Positions 23,387 through 32,463 of a stretch of DNA of 64,000 bases are shown one piece after another (position 1 is the first letter of the stretch; every line of letters starts with the position of its first letter). The stretch spans positions 1-64,000 of the forward strand of contig DATINJ010000244.1 in assembly GCA_035474375.1 (NCBI GenBank), in the 5' to 3' direction. This stretch comes from JANNPJ01 sp035474375 (lineage in GTDB: Bacteria; Actinomycetota; Actinomycetes; Actinomycetales; Kineosporiaceae). The translations under genes and the position numbers were made by a program. The notes beneath the pieces were generated by a model. It did not search any database, had not been told where the DNA came from, and worked only from the letters and a program-made list of their open reading frames with translations.

Positions 23387-24304
23387 CTAGACCAGGACGT
23401 GGCTGGTCAGGGCAGATCCGGGGCGGCCGATGGCCTTCAGTTCGGCGGCCAGCAGGGTGCTGTCTCGGACTTCCGCCAGATACGCGGAGTGGCCGCCGCG
23501 CACGCCGAACAGGCGACCCTTGAACACCAGATAGCCGACGGCGGCGACGTTCACCAGGATGGCGATGCCCTTCACCGGGGTGGCATGTTCGGTCAGCTCG
23601 AACACCTCGATCGGGATGAACATTGCCGTTGCCACTGCGGCCAGGTACTCCGCCCAGAGCCAGCCGCCCCACAGGCCGACACCCTCCACGATCTGCAGTA
23701 CCCCGTAGGCTCCGAGCAGCCAGGCAATCGTACGAAACGTGCTGTCGGAGTAACCGAGCAAATGCAGCATCCGGGTCACCGTCGGGGAGCGCTGGAGGTC
23801 CCACCCGAGCAACCGGCCGAGCGGTTGGGCGGTCTTCACCAGCTGGCCGAGCCATTCGGCCACCGCGACATGCGAGGTGGCCAGCCGGGCAATACCGACT
23901 GCCGCCAGCAGCATCAGTAAGCCCCGGCCGCCGCGCTCAATCGCGAGCAGTCGCAGCAAAGCCAGTTTGCGACCATGCCCGCCGCGCAGCACGAGCGGGA
24001 GGGCACCGAGGTCGGCCGGAGAGCCCGCACTTCCGATCACCGTAGTAGCGGACCGAGACGTGGCGTCGGCGGCGAGCTCGGGGGCCGAGGTGAAATCGCC
24101 ACAACGCAGGCAACGCAGCAACGCACCGACCCGGCTCGAGGCGGTGAATCTCGCCGCGAGCTCGGAGTCATCGATATGGGCCAGGACATGGCCATGCTTG
24201 GCGCAACGCTTCCGCACCCAGCGCGTCTCCCGGCGGCTCAACGCCTGGGGCGAGCGAGCGGACGCGGCCGGTACCGCCGGCTTGCTGATTGCTGAACCGT
24301 CCAT
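23387..24304 (-). CDS. DUF2127-like integral membrane protein
   Basis: 305 residues from the ATG at 24304 (GGGAG nine bases upstream). The N-terminus is cytoplasmic-looking and basic, with four cysteines/histidines in CAKHGH and CLRCGD that could form a treble-clef or zinc site. Four or so hydrophobic segments follow (GLLMLLAAVGIARLA; TIAWLLGAYGVLQIVEGVGLW; YLAAVATAMFIPIEVFELTEH; AILVNVAAVGYLVF) in the arrangement of DUF2127 proteins (GLWxxxxWAEYLAxxATxxFIPxEVxEL). Function unknown. Divergent from the NPP1 gene. Confidence 0.82.
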   Translation of the reverse strand: MDGSAISKPAVPAASARSPQALSRRETRWVRKRCAKHGHVLAHIDDSELAARFTASSRVGALLRCLRCGDFTSAPELAADATSRSATTVIGSAGSPADLGALPLVLRGGHGRKLALLRLLAIERGGRGLLMLLAAVGIARLATSHVAVAEWLGQLVKTAQPLGRLLGWDLQRSPTVTRMLHLLGYSDSTFRTIAWLLGAYGVLQIVEGVGLWGGWLWAEYLAAVATAMFIPIEVFELTEHATPVKGIAILVNVAAVGYLVFKGRLFGVRGGHSAYLAEVRDSTLLAAELKAIGRPGSALTSHVLV

Positions 24305-24518
24305 GTCGTGCACTCCCGCTGTCGATGGTCTTCAGCACCCTGGACGTCGTGGCAAGGCCGGACGTTGCAAATTTCTACGGCAATCACACGAAATCCACAG
24401 GTAATCCTGCAGGCGACGTCCCGCCAAACTTTCTTACCCAACATTGAGACAGACCTATCCGTCGTCCCAGTTTGTTCCTATGGTGACCGGTACCTGTTGG
24501 GCACCTGGAAGGAATGGC

Positions 24519-25310
24519 ATGGATCCTACTGATCGCGGAGGCGTGCGCCAGCGTCGGCGTTTCACGTTCGCCGCCCGTACCCTGGTCGCCACCGTTGCTG
24601 TGACGTTGTTCCTTCCCGCGGCCATGGCCTGGGCTGCCCCTCCGCAGAAGCTGCCGGGGAGTGCCCCGGCAGCGGACCTTCGGTGGCAACCAGCACTCGA
24701 TTACGACACGGACGGCTGCTACTCGTCGCCGGCCATCGGCCCGGACGGGACGCTCAACGGCGGTCTGAAGAACAGTGGCAGTGTCAGCGGAGGCTGCCAC
24801 GACAACTCGGATCTCGATAATACGAACGCCTATTCGCGTTCGAAGTGCAACAACGGCTGGTGCGCTTACATGTACGGCTCGTACTTCGAGAAGGACCAGG
24901 CGGTGGGCGGGGTTGACTGCTGCGGGCACCGACACGACTGGGAACACATCGTAGTGTGGGTGAATAACGATCAGGTGCAGTATGTTTCGAGATCTATCCA
25001 TGGCAGCTACACCACGTATGCCCGGTCAGCGGTAGCTTTCGAGGGCACCCACCCGAAAATGGTTTATCACAAGGACGGCGCCTCGACGCACCAATTCCGG
25101 TTGGCCGGTTTCACCGAGGTCCCGGAAAATGGCTACGGGACGTGGCAGTATCCGACGCTCGTCGGCTGGGACAATTACCCGCCCGGCGTCCGCGACAAGC
25201 TGACCAGCGCTAACTTCGGCTCGGCAAACCTGGCCCTCAAGAATGGCAACTTCGAGGCAGATCTGGCCAAGGCCCTCCCCAGCGGAATTCCGTTCAACCC
25301 GAACGCCTGA
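24519..25310 (+). CDS. Secreted NPP1 (Nep1-like, NLP) family protein
   Basis: 263 residues from the ATG at 24519, with GGAAGGA five bases upstream. A Sec signal peptide (RRRFTFAARTLVATVAVTLFLPAAMAWA) is followed by the NPP1 domain. The diagnostic heptapeptide GHRHDWE is intact at residues 136-142 (metal-binding His/Asp/Glu), preceded by SRSKCNNGWCAYMYGSYFEKDQ and DGCYSSPAIGPDG. NLPs bind glycosyl-inositol-phosphorylceramide sphingolipids and lyse plant membranes in the cytotoxic members; some bacterial members are non-toxic. It lies just beyond the injection-system operon, but its own signal peptide argues for Sec export, not injection. A strong terminator follows. Confidence 0.94.
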   Translation: MDPTDRGGVRQRRRFTFAARTLVATVAVTLFLPAAMAWAAPPQKLPGSAPAADLRWQPALDYDTDGCYSSPAIGPDGTLNGGLKNSGSVSGGCHDNSDLDNTNAYSRSKCNNGWCAYMYGSYFEKDQAVGGVDCCGHRHDWEHIVVWVNNDQVQYVSRSIHGSYTTYARSAVAFEGTHPKMVYHKDGASTHQFRLAGFTEVPENGYGTWQYPTLVGWDNYPPGVRDKLTSANFGSANLALKNGNFEADLAKALPSGIPFNPNA

Positions 25311-25316
25311 AGCAGA

Positions 25317-25353
25317 CGTCGGGACGGCGCAGTAGATTCGCGCCGTCCCGACG
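25317..25353 (+). terminator. Rho-independent-like terminator after the NPP1 gene
   Basis: A perfect 14-bp GC-rich stem (25317-25330 pairing with 25340-25353) and a 9-nt loop, starting six bases after the stop codon. There is no long T-run, as is usual in high-GC actinobacteria. Confidence 0.8.
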
Positions 25354-25491
25354 CGCGACAGCGCCTGGAGCGAAATTTCAGGGTAACTAAAGTCGCGGCG
25401 AGTACCGACCTTGGATACCACGCCATAGCCCGATCGCCGACGCCGACACTGCTGTCGCTGCCCAGACTGGAGAGCGACTCAGGGAGGCAGC

Positions 25492-26580
25492 ATGAATGAC
25501 AGAGGAATCAGTCGGGCCGGGTTCCTGACCGGGATCGGGGCGGCGGTGGCCGGCACGGTGATCGGCGGCGGCCCGGCCTGGGCGGGCGGACCGCCACGGC
25601 TGAACTACCGCGGCGTTTGTTACGGCGTCAATGACGGTGGCACCCCGACGACCGGTTGGACGGCCGCCCGGATGCGCACCGACCTGCGGGCAATCGCCCG
25701 GGAACTGCACGCGAGTTCGGTCTCGGTGTACGGCACCGGCGTCGAGCGCCTCGCGGCCACGGCGGCCGAGGCGCTCGAGCGCGGGCTGCACGTCTGGCTC
25801 CAGCCGCGATTGGCCGACGTGCCACCGGCAGACATCCTCGACCATCTCGCCGAGACCGGCCGCCAGGCCGAACGGCTCCGCCGGCAGGGCGCCGCGGTGG
25901 TGCTCAGCGTGGGTTGCGAGTTCATGCTCTTCGTGCCCGGCATCGTGCCCGGTGACGACGCGCTGGAGCGGGTGCGGAATCTGCTGGCCGGCCATTTTGA
26001 CCCGGTCGTCCTGCAACGCCGGCTGACCGCCTTCACCGAGCGTGCCGCCCGGACCGGCCGGTCGGTCTTTCACGGACCACTGACCTACGGCGCCGCCTTC
26101 GACGAGGACGTCGACTGGTCGATGTTCGACCTGGTCAGCGCGAACTACTACGGCGACCGACCGCGCCGCGACCTGGCACCGCACCTCCGTCTCGGGAAGC
26201 CGGTCGCGGTCACCGAATTCGGCTGCTGCACGTACGTCGGGGCAGCCACCGACGGCGGCATGGGCTGGTACAACGTCGACTACGACAAGGACCCGCCGGA
26301 GATCATCGGGGACCTGGTCCGTAGCGAGCGCACCCAGGCCCAGTTCCTCACCAAACTCCTCGACCAGTACGAGTCGATGGGCTTGTACGCCGCTCTGGCC
26401 TACGACTTCGTCTCGCCGGACGACCCGCACCGCAGCAACCCCCGATACGACCTGGACCTGGCCAGCTACAGCCTCGTCCGGACGATCTGGGACACCCCGG
26501 GTCCGGCCCCGCAATGGCACTGGGAACCGAAGCAGGCCTTTCACGCACTGGCCCAGCGCTTCGCCGCGGCAAAGTCCTGA
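25492..26580 (+). CDS. Secreted TIM-barrel, glycoside-hydrolase-like protein
   Basis: 362 residues with a Tat/Sec-like leader (SRAGFLTGIGAAVAGTVIGGGPAWAGG). The mature part looks like a (beta/alpha)8 barrel: RGVCYGVNDGG at the start, VSVYGTGVERL, then AVVLSVGCEFMLF (Glu143) and AVTEFGCCTY (Glu242). Two glutamates at the ends of strands about 100 residues apart are the acid/base and nucleophile layout of clan GH-A hydrolases. Homologs in actinobacteria are sometimes labelled 'abortive infection protein', but I see no evidence for that role here. Substrate unknown. GGGAGG lies upstream of the ATG. Confidence 0.75.
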   Translation: MNDRGISRAGFLTGIGAAVAGTVIGGGPAWAGGPPRLNYRGVCYGVNDGGTPTTGWTAARMRTDLRAIARELHASSVSVYGTGVERLAATAAEALERGLHVWLQPRLADVPPADILDHLAETGRQAERLRRQGAAVVLSVGCEFMLFVPGIVPGDDALERVRNLLAGHFDPVVLQRRLTAFTERAARTGRSVFHGPLTYGAAFDEDVDWSMFDLVSANYYGDRPRRDLAPHLRLGKPVAVTEFGCCTYVGAATDGGMGWYNVDYDKDPPEIIGDLVRSERTQAQFLTKLLDQYESMGLYAALAYDFVSPDDPHRSNPRYDLDLASYSLVRTIWDTPGPAPQWHWEPKQAFHALAQRFAAAKS

Positions 26581-26586
26581 CCTGGC

Positions 26587-27831
26587 TCAACGCTGACGAT
26601 CTCGGCGGCGGCGAGCGGCGGCGACACCTGCGGCACCAGCGACACCGGCGGCTGCGGCGATGCTGAGGCCGAGAAGCCACCCTCCCAGCGGCGTCAGAAT
26701 CAGCAGCGGAAGGATCACCAGGAAGAGGAACGCGACGGGGAAGAGAAGTACCTCGCCGACTGCGTCGCCGACTGCGGCCGGGGTGTACCAGGTGGGCTCG
26801 GGTGGGTCGGCGTGCACGACGGCGATCCGGCTGCCTGCCGTGACGGCAGTCGCGACCGTCGCTGCATGGGCGGCCGTGGGGAAGCGGGTAAGGGGCCGAA
26901 CTCCGGCGGTTTCCGGATCCACGAGCACGAGGGACCGCTCGGTCAGAACCCAGATTCCCGCGGCGGTCCATCCGACCAGGCTCGAGGTGGGGACGGCCAC
27001 CAAGCTGCCGGTCACACCGCTCACCCCGATCACCTTGAGCAGGCGCGTGCGCCCGTCCTCGGTCGTGATCGCGAGCTGGTTGAGGTCGGCAACCCGCACG
27101 TATGCCGTCCCCTCCGGGTTCACCAGTGGCGTCTCCAACTCCGGCGTGGGCGGAAGCCGCACGGCGCCCGGCGGGACCGCGCTGCTGACTTCGATGGTTC
27201 CCCGGGTAGGGACCTGCACCAGCGTGCCGTCCGCAGTCGAACGGACGCCGTAGCCGCAGTCGCAGAGCTGGGAGACAGCGCCGGTACGCGCGTCGACCCG
27301 CCAGAGCAGCGGCCGGTAGCCGACCGCCCCGCCCACCAGCTGGCCGCCGGTCGCGATCAGGTGCGTGCTGTCCGGCGACCAGTCGAACGACGTGACCCTG
27401 GGCCAGCCACCCGGTGGCGTGACATCCATCGATTGGCCGTCGACGAGGCGCACCACCTGCAGCACAGGGCCGCCCGGGCGATGGTCAGTCACCGGCAGGT
27501 GCCAGGCGATCCAGCGCCCGTCGGGCGAGAGCTTCACCTGGTCGCCGGACTGCGTCTTCAACAGCCGGTAGCCGTGGCCGTCGGCGGCGGCGAGCACGAC
27601 TCCGTCCGGCGTGTCGACCGCCAGTGACGCCGCTTCAAGCGGTCGGGTGTGGACGTCGAACGGGTGCGAGGGTGGTCGCCACGCGTCGGGTACCCCGAGT
27701 TGCCCGTCGAGCGCGGCGGGGCCCCGGTGCGCGAGGGCCAGCTGGAAGTATCCGGCGCTGAGCATGACGACCAGCATTACCACGATCGCCCAGCGCCTAC
27801 GCCTCGTCACCAGGCCAGTGTTCCGCACCAC
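26587..27831 (-). CDS. Membrane-anchored TolB/WD40-like beta-propeller protein
   Basis: 414 residues from GTG 27831 (a second GTG follows directly, and one at 27810). An N-terminal signal anchor (RRRRWAIVVMLVVMLSAGYFQLALA) is followed by propeller blades with VKLSPDGRWIAWHLP, SFDWSPDSTHLIATGG and LWRVDARTGAVSQL repeats. The C-terminal helices GEVLLFPVAFLFLVILPLLILTPLGGWLLGLSI and AAAGVAGAAGVAA form at least one to two membrane segments, ending in a basic tail. No catalytic residues seen; the propeller probably faces outside. It converges with the GH-like gene, only six bases apart. Confidence 0.78.
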   Translation of the reverse strand: MVRNTGLVTRRRRWAIVVMLVVMLSAGYFQLALAHRGPAALDGQLGVPDAWRPPSHPFDVHTRPLEAASLAVDTPDGVVLAAADGHGYRLLKTQSGDQVKLSPDGRWIAWHLPVTDHRPGGPVLQVVRLVDGQSMDVTPPGGWPRVTSFDWSPDSTHLIATGGQLVGGAVGYRPLLWRVDARTGAVSQLCDCGYGVRSTADGTLVQVPTRGTIEVSSAVPPGAVRLPPTPELETPLVNPEGTAYVRVADLNQLAITTEDGRTRLLKVIGVSGVTGSLVAVPTSSLVGWTAAGIWVLTERSLVLVDPETAGVRPLTRFPTAAHAATVATAVTAGSRIAVVHADPPEPTWYTPAAVGDAVGEVLLFPVAFLFLVILPLLILTPLGGWLLGLSIAAAAGVAGAAGVAAARRRRDRQR

Positions 27832-27934
27832 TGTTCGATAAGCAACGAATAGCTAAACAGCCATCACCACAATCGAACTCGTTGATCGACAGCTCGGTGT
27901 CCCGGCGGAAGTCGGGGCGGGCTAAGCTGGAACG

Positions 27935-28831
27935 GTGACCTCGACTCCCGCTGGCCCGGCAATCACCCTGGGCTCGGTTGCCCTCCCCCAGCTTCCCCCG
28001 GAACGGCTGCGCGATGTGGTTCTCGCCGCCGAAGCCGCTGGCCTGGACGAATTATGGCTCTGGGAAGACTGTTTCCTCACGAGCGGGGTCGCCGCCGCCG
28101 CAGCAGCGCTGGCCTGGACCGACCGGCTGCACGTCAGCGTGGGCGTGCTTCCGGTGCCACTGCGCAACATCGCCCTGACCGCGATGGAAATGGCAACGCT
28201 GCACCGACTTTTCCCGAACCGAGTCACCCTTGGAGTAGGGCACGGGGTGCAGTCCTGGATGGCACAGGCCGGCGCGCGAGTCGACTCCCCGATCACGCTG
28301 ATCACCGAATACCTGACGGCGTTGCGCGCTCTGCTGGCGGGCGAAACAGTCACAAGCAAGGGCCGTTACGTCACTCTCGACGGCATTTCCCTGGATTGGC
28401 CGCCGGTTTCGTCGCCGACACTGTACGCCGGTGCCGCCGGGCCACGTTCCTTGCGGCTCGTCGGTGAGCTGGCCGACGGGGTGATCCTCACCGGTGGCAC
28501 CTCGCCGGAGCGGGTCAGGCAGCAGGTGCAGCTGGTTGCCGAGGGGCGATCTGCGGCGGGCCGGGCCGGACCAGGCCGCGTCGTCGTCTATGTGCACGCC
28601 GCGACCGGTCCGAGCGCCGCCGAACGCCTCGAGACCGAGCGTCGGCGTTGGGGCTACGACTCGATGACAGACGTCGCGATCTGCGGCGACGCAACAGATT
28701 TCGCCGAAGCTATCGGGCGGTGGGCCGAGGCCGGCGCGGACACCATTGTCCTGCAGCCGACCCCGGACGATCCGGACCCCGAGGGCTGGGTTGGCTTCAT
28801 CGCAGGCGAGGTCCGACCGCTAGTGCCGTAG
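27935..28831 (+). CDS. LLM-class (luciferase-like, probably F420-dependent) oxidoreductase
   Basis: 298 residues from the GTG at 27935. TIM-barrel luciferase-like family: AAGLDELWLWEDCFLTSGVAAAAAALAWTDRLHVSVGVLPVPLRN, MATLHRLFPNRVTLGVGHGVQSWM, LTEYLTALRALLAGE, and LRLVGELADGVILTGGTSPERV near the C-terminus. The last segment and overall style resemble F420-dependent 5,10-methylene-H4MPT-reductase-like enzymes of actinobacteria. Monocistronic; it shares a short upstream region with the divergent propeller gene. Substrate unknown. Confidence 0.9.
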   Translation: MTSTPAGPAITLGSVALPQLPPERLRDVVLAAEAAGLDELWLWEDCFLTSGVAAAAAALAWTDRLHVSVGVLPVPLRNIALTAMEMATLHRLFPNRVTLGVGHGVQSWMAQAGARVDSPITLITEYLTALRALLAGETVTSKGRYVTLDGISLDWPPVSSPTLYAGAAGPRSLRLVGELADGVILTGGTSPERVRQQVQLVAEGRSAAGRAGPGRVVVYVHAATGPSAAERLETERRRWGYDSMTDVAICGDATDFAEAIGRWAEAGADTIVLQPTPDDPDPEGWVGFIAGEVRPLVP

Positions 28832-28930
28832 CCGGATCCGCGTCGGCCGCCAGAGTGAGCACATGGCTGTACAGCTCACGCTGACGGTGACTAGATCAAC
28901 GGGAACGCCGACCATGGAAAGCGGCCCCGG

Positions 28931-28997
28931 GTGATCGGCAGTTGCGCCCGTTTTCGTGCCGCGAAAGGCACTACCTGCGGGCCTAACTGGCGATCTT
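28931..28997. repeat. Dispersed intergenic inverted repeat, copy B
   Basis: Left arm 28931-28950 and reverse complement of right arm 28978-28997 match at 15 of 20 positions and share the GATCG...CAGTT...GCCCG pattern with copies A and C. A small GTGCC-GCGAAA-GGCAC hairpin lies in the loop. It occupies the 183-bp gap between converging genes. Confidence 0.6.
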
Positions 28998-29014
28998 CGC
29001 GGCAGGGCTGCGAC

Positions 29015-30610
29015 TCAGCCACGGACCCGGGTCAGGGCGTTACCCAGGGCGGCGTGCGCGGCCAGTTCTCGCTCGACCGGTTGCACCACCACCTCGTCTG
29101 CCAGCTGCCGCACCCGCTCGTCCAGGCGGCGACGAACTCGCCGGGCGCGGCGGCGCGCGCCGACCCGGGCGAATCCGGTACTGACCGCAGCCAGCAGCAT
29201 CCCGAGAACCAGTCCAGCCACCAGCAGGACCGTCGGCACTGGCAACGGACCCCAGTGCGGCAGTGGCGGATCCGGCAACTGCAGCCAGGCCACCGCGAAA
29301 AGCGCCAGCAGCCAAGCCAATCCGACCAGCGCGGCGGCGACCAGGAGCAGCTGGATCGCGCCGACGGCCCGCCACCACCGCGGCGGTCGGCCGAGGCCTA
29401 GATCGGTACCGGCCACCGCCCGGTCGAGCAGGTCGGGCAGCTCGGACCGGGAGCCGGTGGCGGCCCGGCGCACCACCGTCGGCCACGGCTCGGCCAGGTC
29501 GGCGGACGCCTGCTCGGCCAGCTCGCGCAGGGCGGAGTCGACCCGGGCCCGCTGCACGCCGGACGGCCCGGGCAACGAGGTCCGCACCAGTTCCGACGGG
29601 GTGTCGCGCAGCCGCAGTCGACGGGCCGGATCGAGCCGCAACCGGGACGTCCAGCGGGTGAGCGGCCAGCCGGTGACCTGCCGGGCTCGCAACCGGTGCG
29701 CTCCGGCGACCGCGTCGGCGACCACCTCCGCGCCGGCCGCCTCGCTCAGCGCCTCGACCAGGGACTGTCGCTGCGCTCGGCCCACCCCGCCGGCCGCCCC
29801 CGAGCAGGTGTCGTCCAAGGCATCGGCAAGTGCCGCCAGGTCTGCCTCCAGCCGCCGTACCGAGGCCCGCTTGGCCGCCACTCGGCCGGCCAGCTCCGCC
29901 CGCAGCGCGTCCAGCCCGGCGCCGGTGCGGGCCGAGGTCGCCACGACCGGGACCGCCGCCAGCCCTTCGGTGCCCAGCAATCGGGTCAGGTCGGCCAGGC
30001 AACCCTTGGCCGCGACCTCGGACAGCCGGTCCACTTGATTGAGGACGACGAGCATCACGTCAGCGTGGCCGGCCAGGGCGCTGAGATAGCGCTCGTGCAC
30101 AGCGGCGTCGGCGTATTTCTGCGGGTCGAAAACCCAGATCAGCATGTCCACTCGCTCGACCAGCCGATCCGCCGCCAGCCGGTGCAGCTGCTGCACGGAG
30201 TCGACGTCGGGCAGGTCGAGCAGCACCAGCCCGTCCAGGCCGGGATCCGACCCCGGTCCGAGCAGGTGCCGTCGCGGCACCTCGAGCCAGTCCAGCAGCG
30301 CATCGGCCGGCTGCTCGCCCCAGACCGCGGCGTGCGCCACCCCGGTGGTCGGACGGCGCATGCCGACCATCGACAGCGGCTCCCCGACCAGGGTGTTGAA
30401 CAGCGAGGATTTGCCGCTGCCGGTCGCACCCGCGAGCGCCACGACGGTGTGCGCCGCACCGAACCGCAATCGATCGCCGGCCTTGCCCGCCACCCGCTCG
30501 ATCTCGGTGACCAGATCCGCCTCGACCCGGTCGCGGGCCAGGGTCAGTACCTCGTCCAGGGCCTCCAGCCGGGCGGTGATCCCGCTCCGGCGCCCGGTCA
30601 GCAGGGTCAC
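29015..30610 (-). CDS. Dynamin-like GTPase with C-terminal membrane segments (second of a pair)
   Basis: 531 residues, ATGA overlap with the upstream GTPase. G1 P-loop GATGSGKSS (residues 61-69), switch region RRPTTGVAHAAVW, G3 VLLDLPDVDSV, G4 NQVDRLSE. A helical middle region rich in Ala/Arg follows, then two to three hydrophobic helices (IQLLLVAAALVGLAWLLALFAVAWL; VLLVAGLVLGMLLAAVSTGFA) and a strongly basic tail. The layout matches actinobacterial GTPases paired with a dynamin-like partner. Likely acts at the cytoplasmic membrane, for example in remodelling; the process is unknown. Confidence 0.88.
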   Translation of the reverse strand: MTLLTGRRSGITARLEALDEVLTLARDRVEADLVTEIERVAGKAGDRLRFGAAHTVVALAGATGSGKSSLFNTLVGEPLSMVGMRRPTTGVAHAAVWGEQPADALLDWLEVPRRHLLGPGSDPGLDGLVLLDLPDVDSVQQLHRLAADRLVERVDMLIWVFDPQKYADAAVHERYLSALAGHADVMLVVLNQVDRLSEVAAKGCLADLTRLLGTEGLAAVPVVATSARTGAGLDALRAELAGRVAAKRASVRRLEADLAALADALDDTCSGAAGGVGRAQRQSLVEALSEAAGAEVVADAVAGAHRLRARQVTGWPLTRWTSRLRLDPARRLRLRDTPSELVRTSLPGPSGVQRARVDSALRELAEQASADLAEPWPTVVRRAATGSRSELPDLLDRAVAGTDLGLGRPPRWWRAVGAIQLLLVAAALVGLAWLLALFAVAWLQLPDPPLPHWGPLPVPTVLLVAGLVLGMLLAAVSTGFARVGARRRARRVRRRLDERVRQLADEVVVQPVERELAAHAALGNALTRVRG

Positions 30611-32367
30611 TGCGGCACGTCCGCCGTCGGGATGCCCGCGGCACCGGGCCGGGTCAGTGATCGGGATGCCCGCCGCGCCCGCTCGAACTCATCCAGCGCG
30701 GCCCGCAGACCGACCGAGGAATCCACCGCGGGCGCGACGGCGTCCACCACCTCGACGAAGCGGTTGCGCTCGGTCTCCAGCAACGCTTCGACCCGCTCCA
30801 GCAGGTCGGCCCGGGCCCTGGTGGCCAGCATCCGGACCGCGCTGTCGCCGAAGATCGCCTCCAGCACCTTCTGGCTGGCCGCCGAGGTGCCACCGGCGAT
30901 CAGCACCTCGGCCCCGCTCAGGCCCCCGGTCTGGGCGAAGACGGCGAGCATCAGGACCAGCCCGGCACCGTTGGTACCGAACGACGCCAACCGGGCCATC
31001 GTCCGCTTCTCCCGGCCTTCGGCCGCGACCAGCTGCAGTACCTGGCCCTGCCAGGCGCGCAACTCGCGTTCCAGGGCGGGCCGGAACTCCTCGGAGGAAT
31101 GCGCCAGTGCGCGGCCGGTGTCGGCGAGCAGGGCGCGGCCGGCCGGCCGGACCCGCCAGGCGTCGACGGTCCGTTCCGCCGCGCCGTCCGCGGCCGAACG
31201 CAGCAGCGTCGCCAGGTTGCTCTCCAGCGCCTGCTCGACTGCGGCGGTGGGGGCGGGACGGCCGGTCAGGAACGCGGTGACCCGGTCCCGAAGCCGGCCG
31301 ATCCGCTTCTCCAGGTTGCGGGTGAACTCGCCGGTGCCGATGAATTCCTGCCAGCGGGCCAGTACCTCGCCGCGCAGCACGCTCCCGCTGCGGATGCTGT
31401 CATCGAACTCGCGCAGCGCATCGGCGTAGCTGGTGTCGGCTTCGTCGCGGAGCAGTGCCGCGGTGGCCACTTGGTCGTCGACCTCCCGAGCGACCGCCGA
31501 CACCCGCTGCCGCATGCTCTGCAACGCGCCGTCCAGGGTGGTTCGGATCACCTCGGCTCGCGCCTCGGCATCGCCGGCCAGCCGGGCCAGCCAGGCGCGC
31601 AACGGCGCCACCACCGGTTCCGGCAAGCGCTCGTTCTCGGCCGCCAGCGTGGTTTCCGGGATCGCGAAGAGGGCGGCCCGGCCCAGCCCGTTCTCCTCAA
31701 GCATCTCGGCCAGATGGCCGCCGATCTCGCGGATTCCCTCCGGCGGCACCCGATTCAGCACCACCGCGAGCGCGGTACTGCGTTGCTGGGCGGTGTGCAG
31801 CAGGTCCCACGGCACGGCGTCGGCGTACCGGGCCGCCGAGGTGCAGAAGAGCCACAGGTCGGCCGCGGCCAGCAACTGGCTCGCCAGCTGCCGGTTCTGC
31901 GCCACCACCGAGTCGATGTCCGGGGCGTCGAGCAGGGCCACCCCGGCCGGAACCTGGGGGTGGGCGGTTACATGCAGGGTCCCGCCGCCGCCCTGACTGC
32001 CGTCGCCGGTGGTGCGCGACAGCTCAGGCAGAATCCGGTCCGCGCTGAACCACGGCAGATCCGCCGGGCTGCAGACCAGCACCGGACCACGGGTGGTCGG
32101 ACGCAGCCAGCCGGCCTTGGTGACGTCGTCCCCCACCAGCGTGTTGACCAGAGTGGACTTGCCCGCCCCGGTGGAGCCGCCGACGACCGCCAGCAGCGGC
32201 GCGTCCAGTTGACGCAGCCGGGGCAGCAGGTAGTCGTCGACCTGGCCGACCAGTTCGGCCTGAGCCGCACGGCCGGCCTCCGCGCCCGGGGCGGCCAAAC
32301 CCAGCCGGAGTCCGGCGACGCGGTGCCGGAGAGCATCGAGCGCTTCGGCCAGATCGGGAGCAGTCAC
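30607..32367 (-). CDS. Dynamin-like GTPase (first of a pair)
   Basis: 586 residues. G1 GGSTGAGKST (residues 63-72), switch WLRPTTRGPVLV, G3 ALLDAPDIDSV, G4-like VLNRVPPEG (NRxP instead of NKxD). A long helical region follows, with a Gly-rich hydrophobic segment (GAGLVLMLAVFAQTGGLSGAEVLIAGG) that resembles the paddle/membrane-insertion region of bacterial dynamin-like proteins. It is the first gene of a two-gene operon; pairing of unequal GTPases is the DynA/DynB-like arrangement and suggests a hetero-oligomer, an inference not testable here. Confidence 0.88.
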   Translation of the reverse strand: MTAPDLAEALDALRHRVAGLRLGLAAPGAEAGRAAQAELVGQVDDYLLPRLRQLDAPLLAVVGGSTGAGKSTLVNTLVGDDVTKAGWLRPTTRGPVLVCSPADLPWFSADRILPELSRTTGDGSQGGGGTLHVTAHPQVPAGVALLDAPDIDSVVAQNRQLASQLLAAADLWLFCTSAARYADAVPWDLLHTAQQRSTALAVVLNRVPPEGIREIGGHLAEMLEENGLGRAALFAIPETTLAAENERLPEPVVAPLRAWLARLAGDAEARAEVIRTTLDGALQSMRQRVSAVAREVDDQVATAALLRDEADTSYADALREFDDSIRSGSVLRGEVLARWQEFIGTGEFTRNLEKRIGRLRDRVTAFLTGRPAPTAAVEQALESNLATLLRSAADGAAERTVDAWRVRPAGRALLADTGRALAHSSEEFRPALERELRAWQGQVLQLVAAEGREKRTMARLASFGTNGAGLVLMLAVFAQTGGLSGAEVLIAGGTSAASQKVLEAIFGDSAVRMLATRARADLLERVEALLETERNRFVEVVDAVAPAVDSSVGLRAALDEFERARRASRSLTRPGAAGIPTADVPQ

Positions 32368-32463
32368 AGCTCATCATGGCCAGTCCCGGAAATTTCAACC
32401 AGCGCACCCGCCCCGGGCGGACCCGGGGAAGCCTGCTAGTCGGTACTGGTGTTGCATGAGGGC

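Noticed and set aside
24444..24518. A clear -35/-10 promoter for the NPP1 gene (TTGAGA and TATGGT)
   Set aside because: The two hexamers are 29 bases apart, too far for a standard promoter.
24519..25310. NPP1 protein as cargo of the injection system
   Set aside because: It has its own Sec signal peptide, its own terminator and is on the opposite strand of the structural operon. Adjacency alone is not evidence of loading.
25492..26580. Abortive-infection (phage defence) gene
   Set aside because: Homologs carry that label by transfer. The protein is exported and looks like a glycosidase barrel, which does not fit an intracellular defence role.
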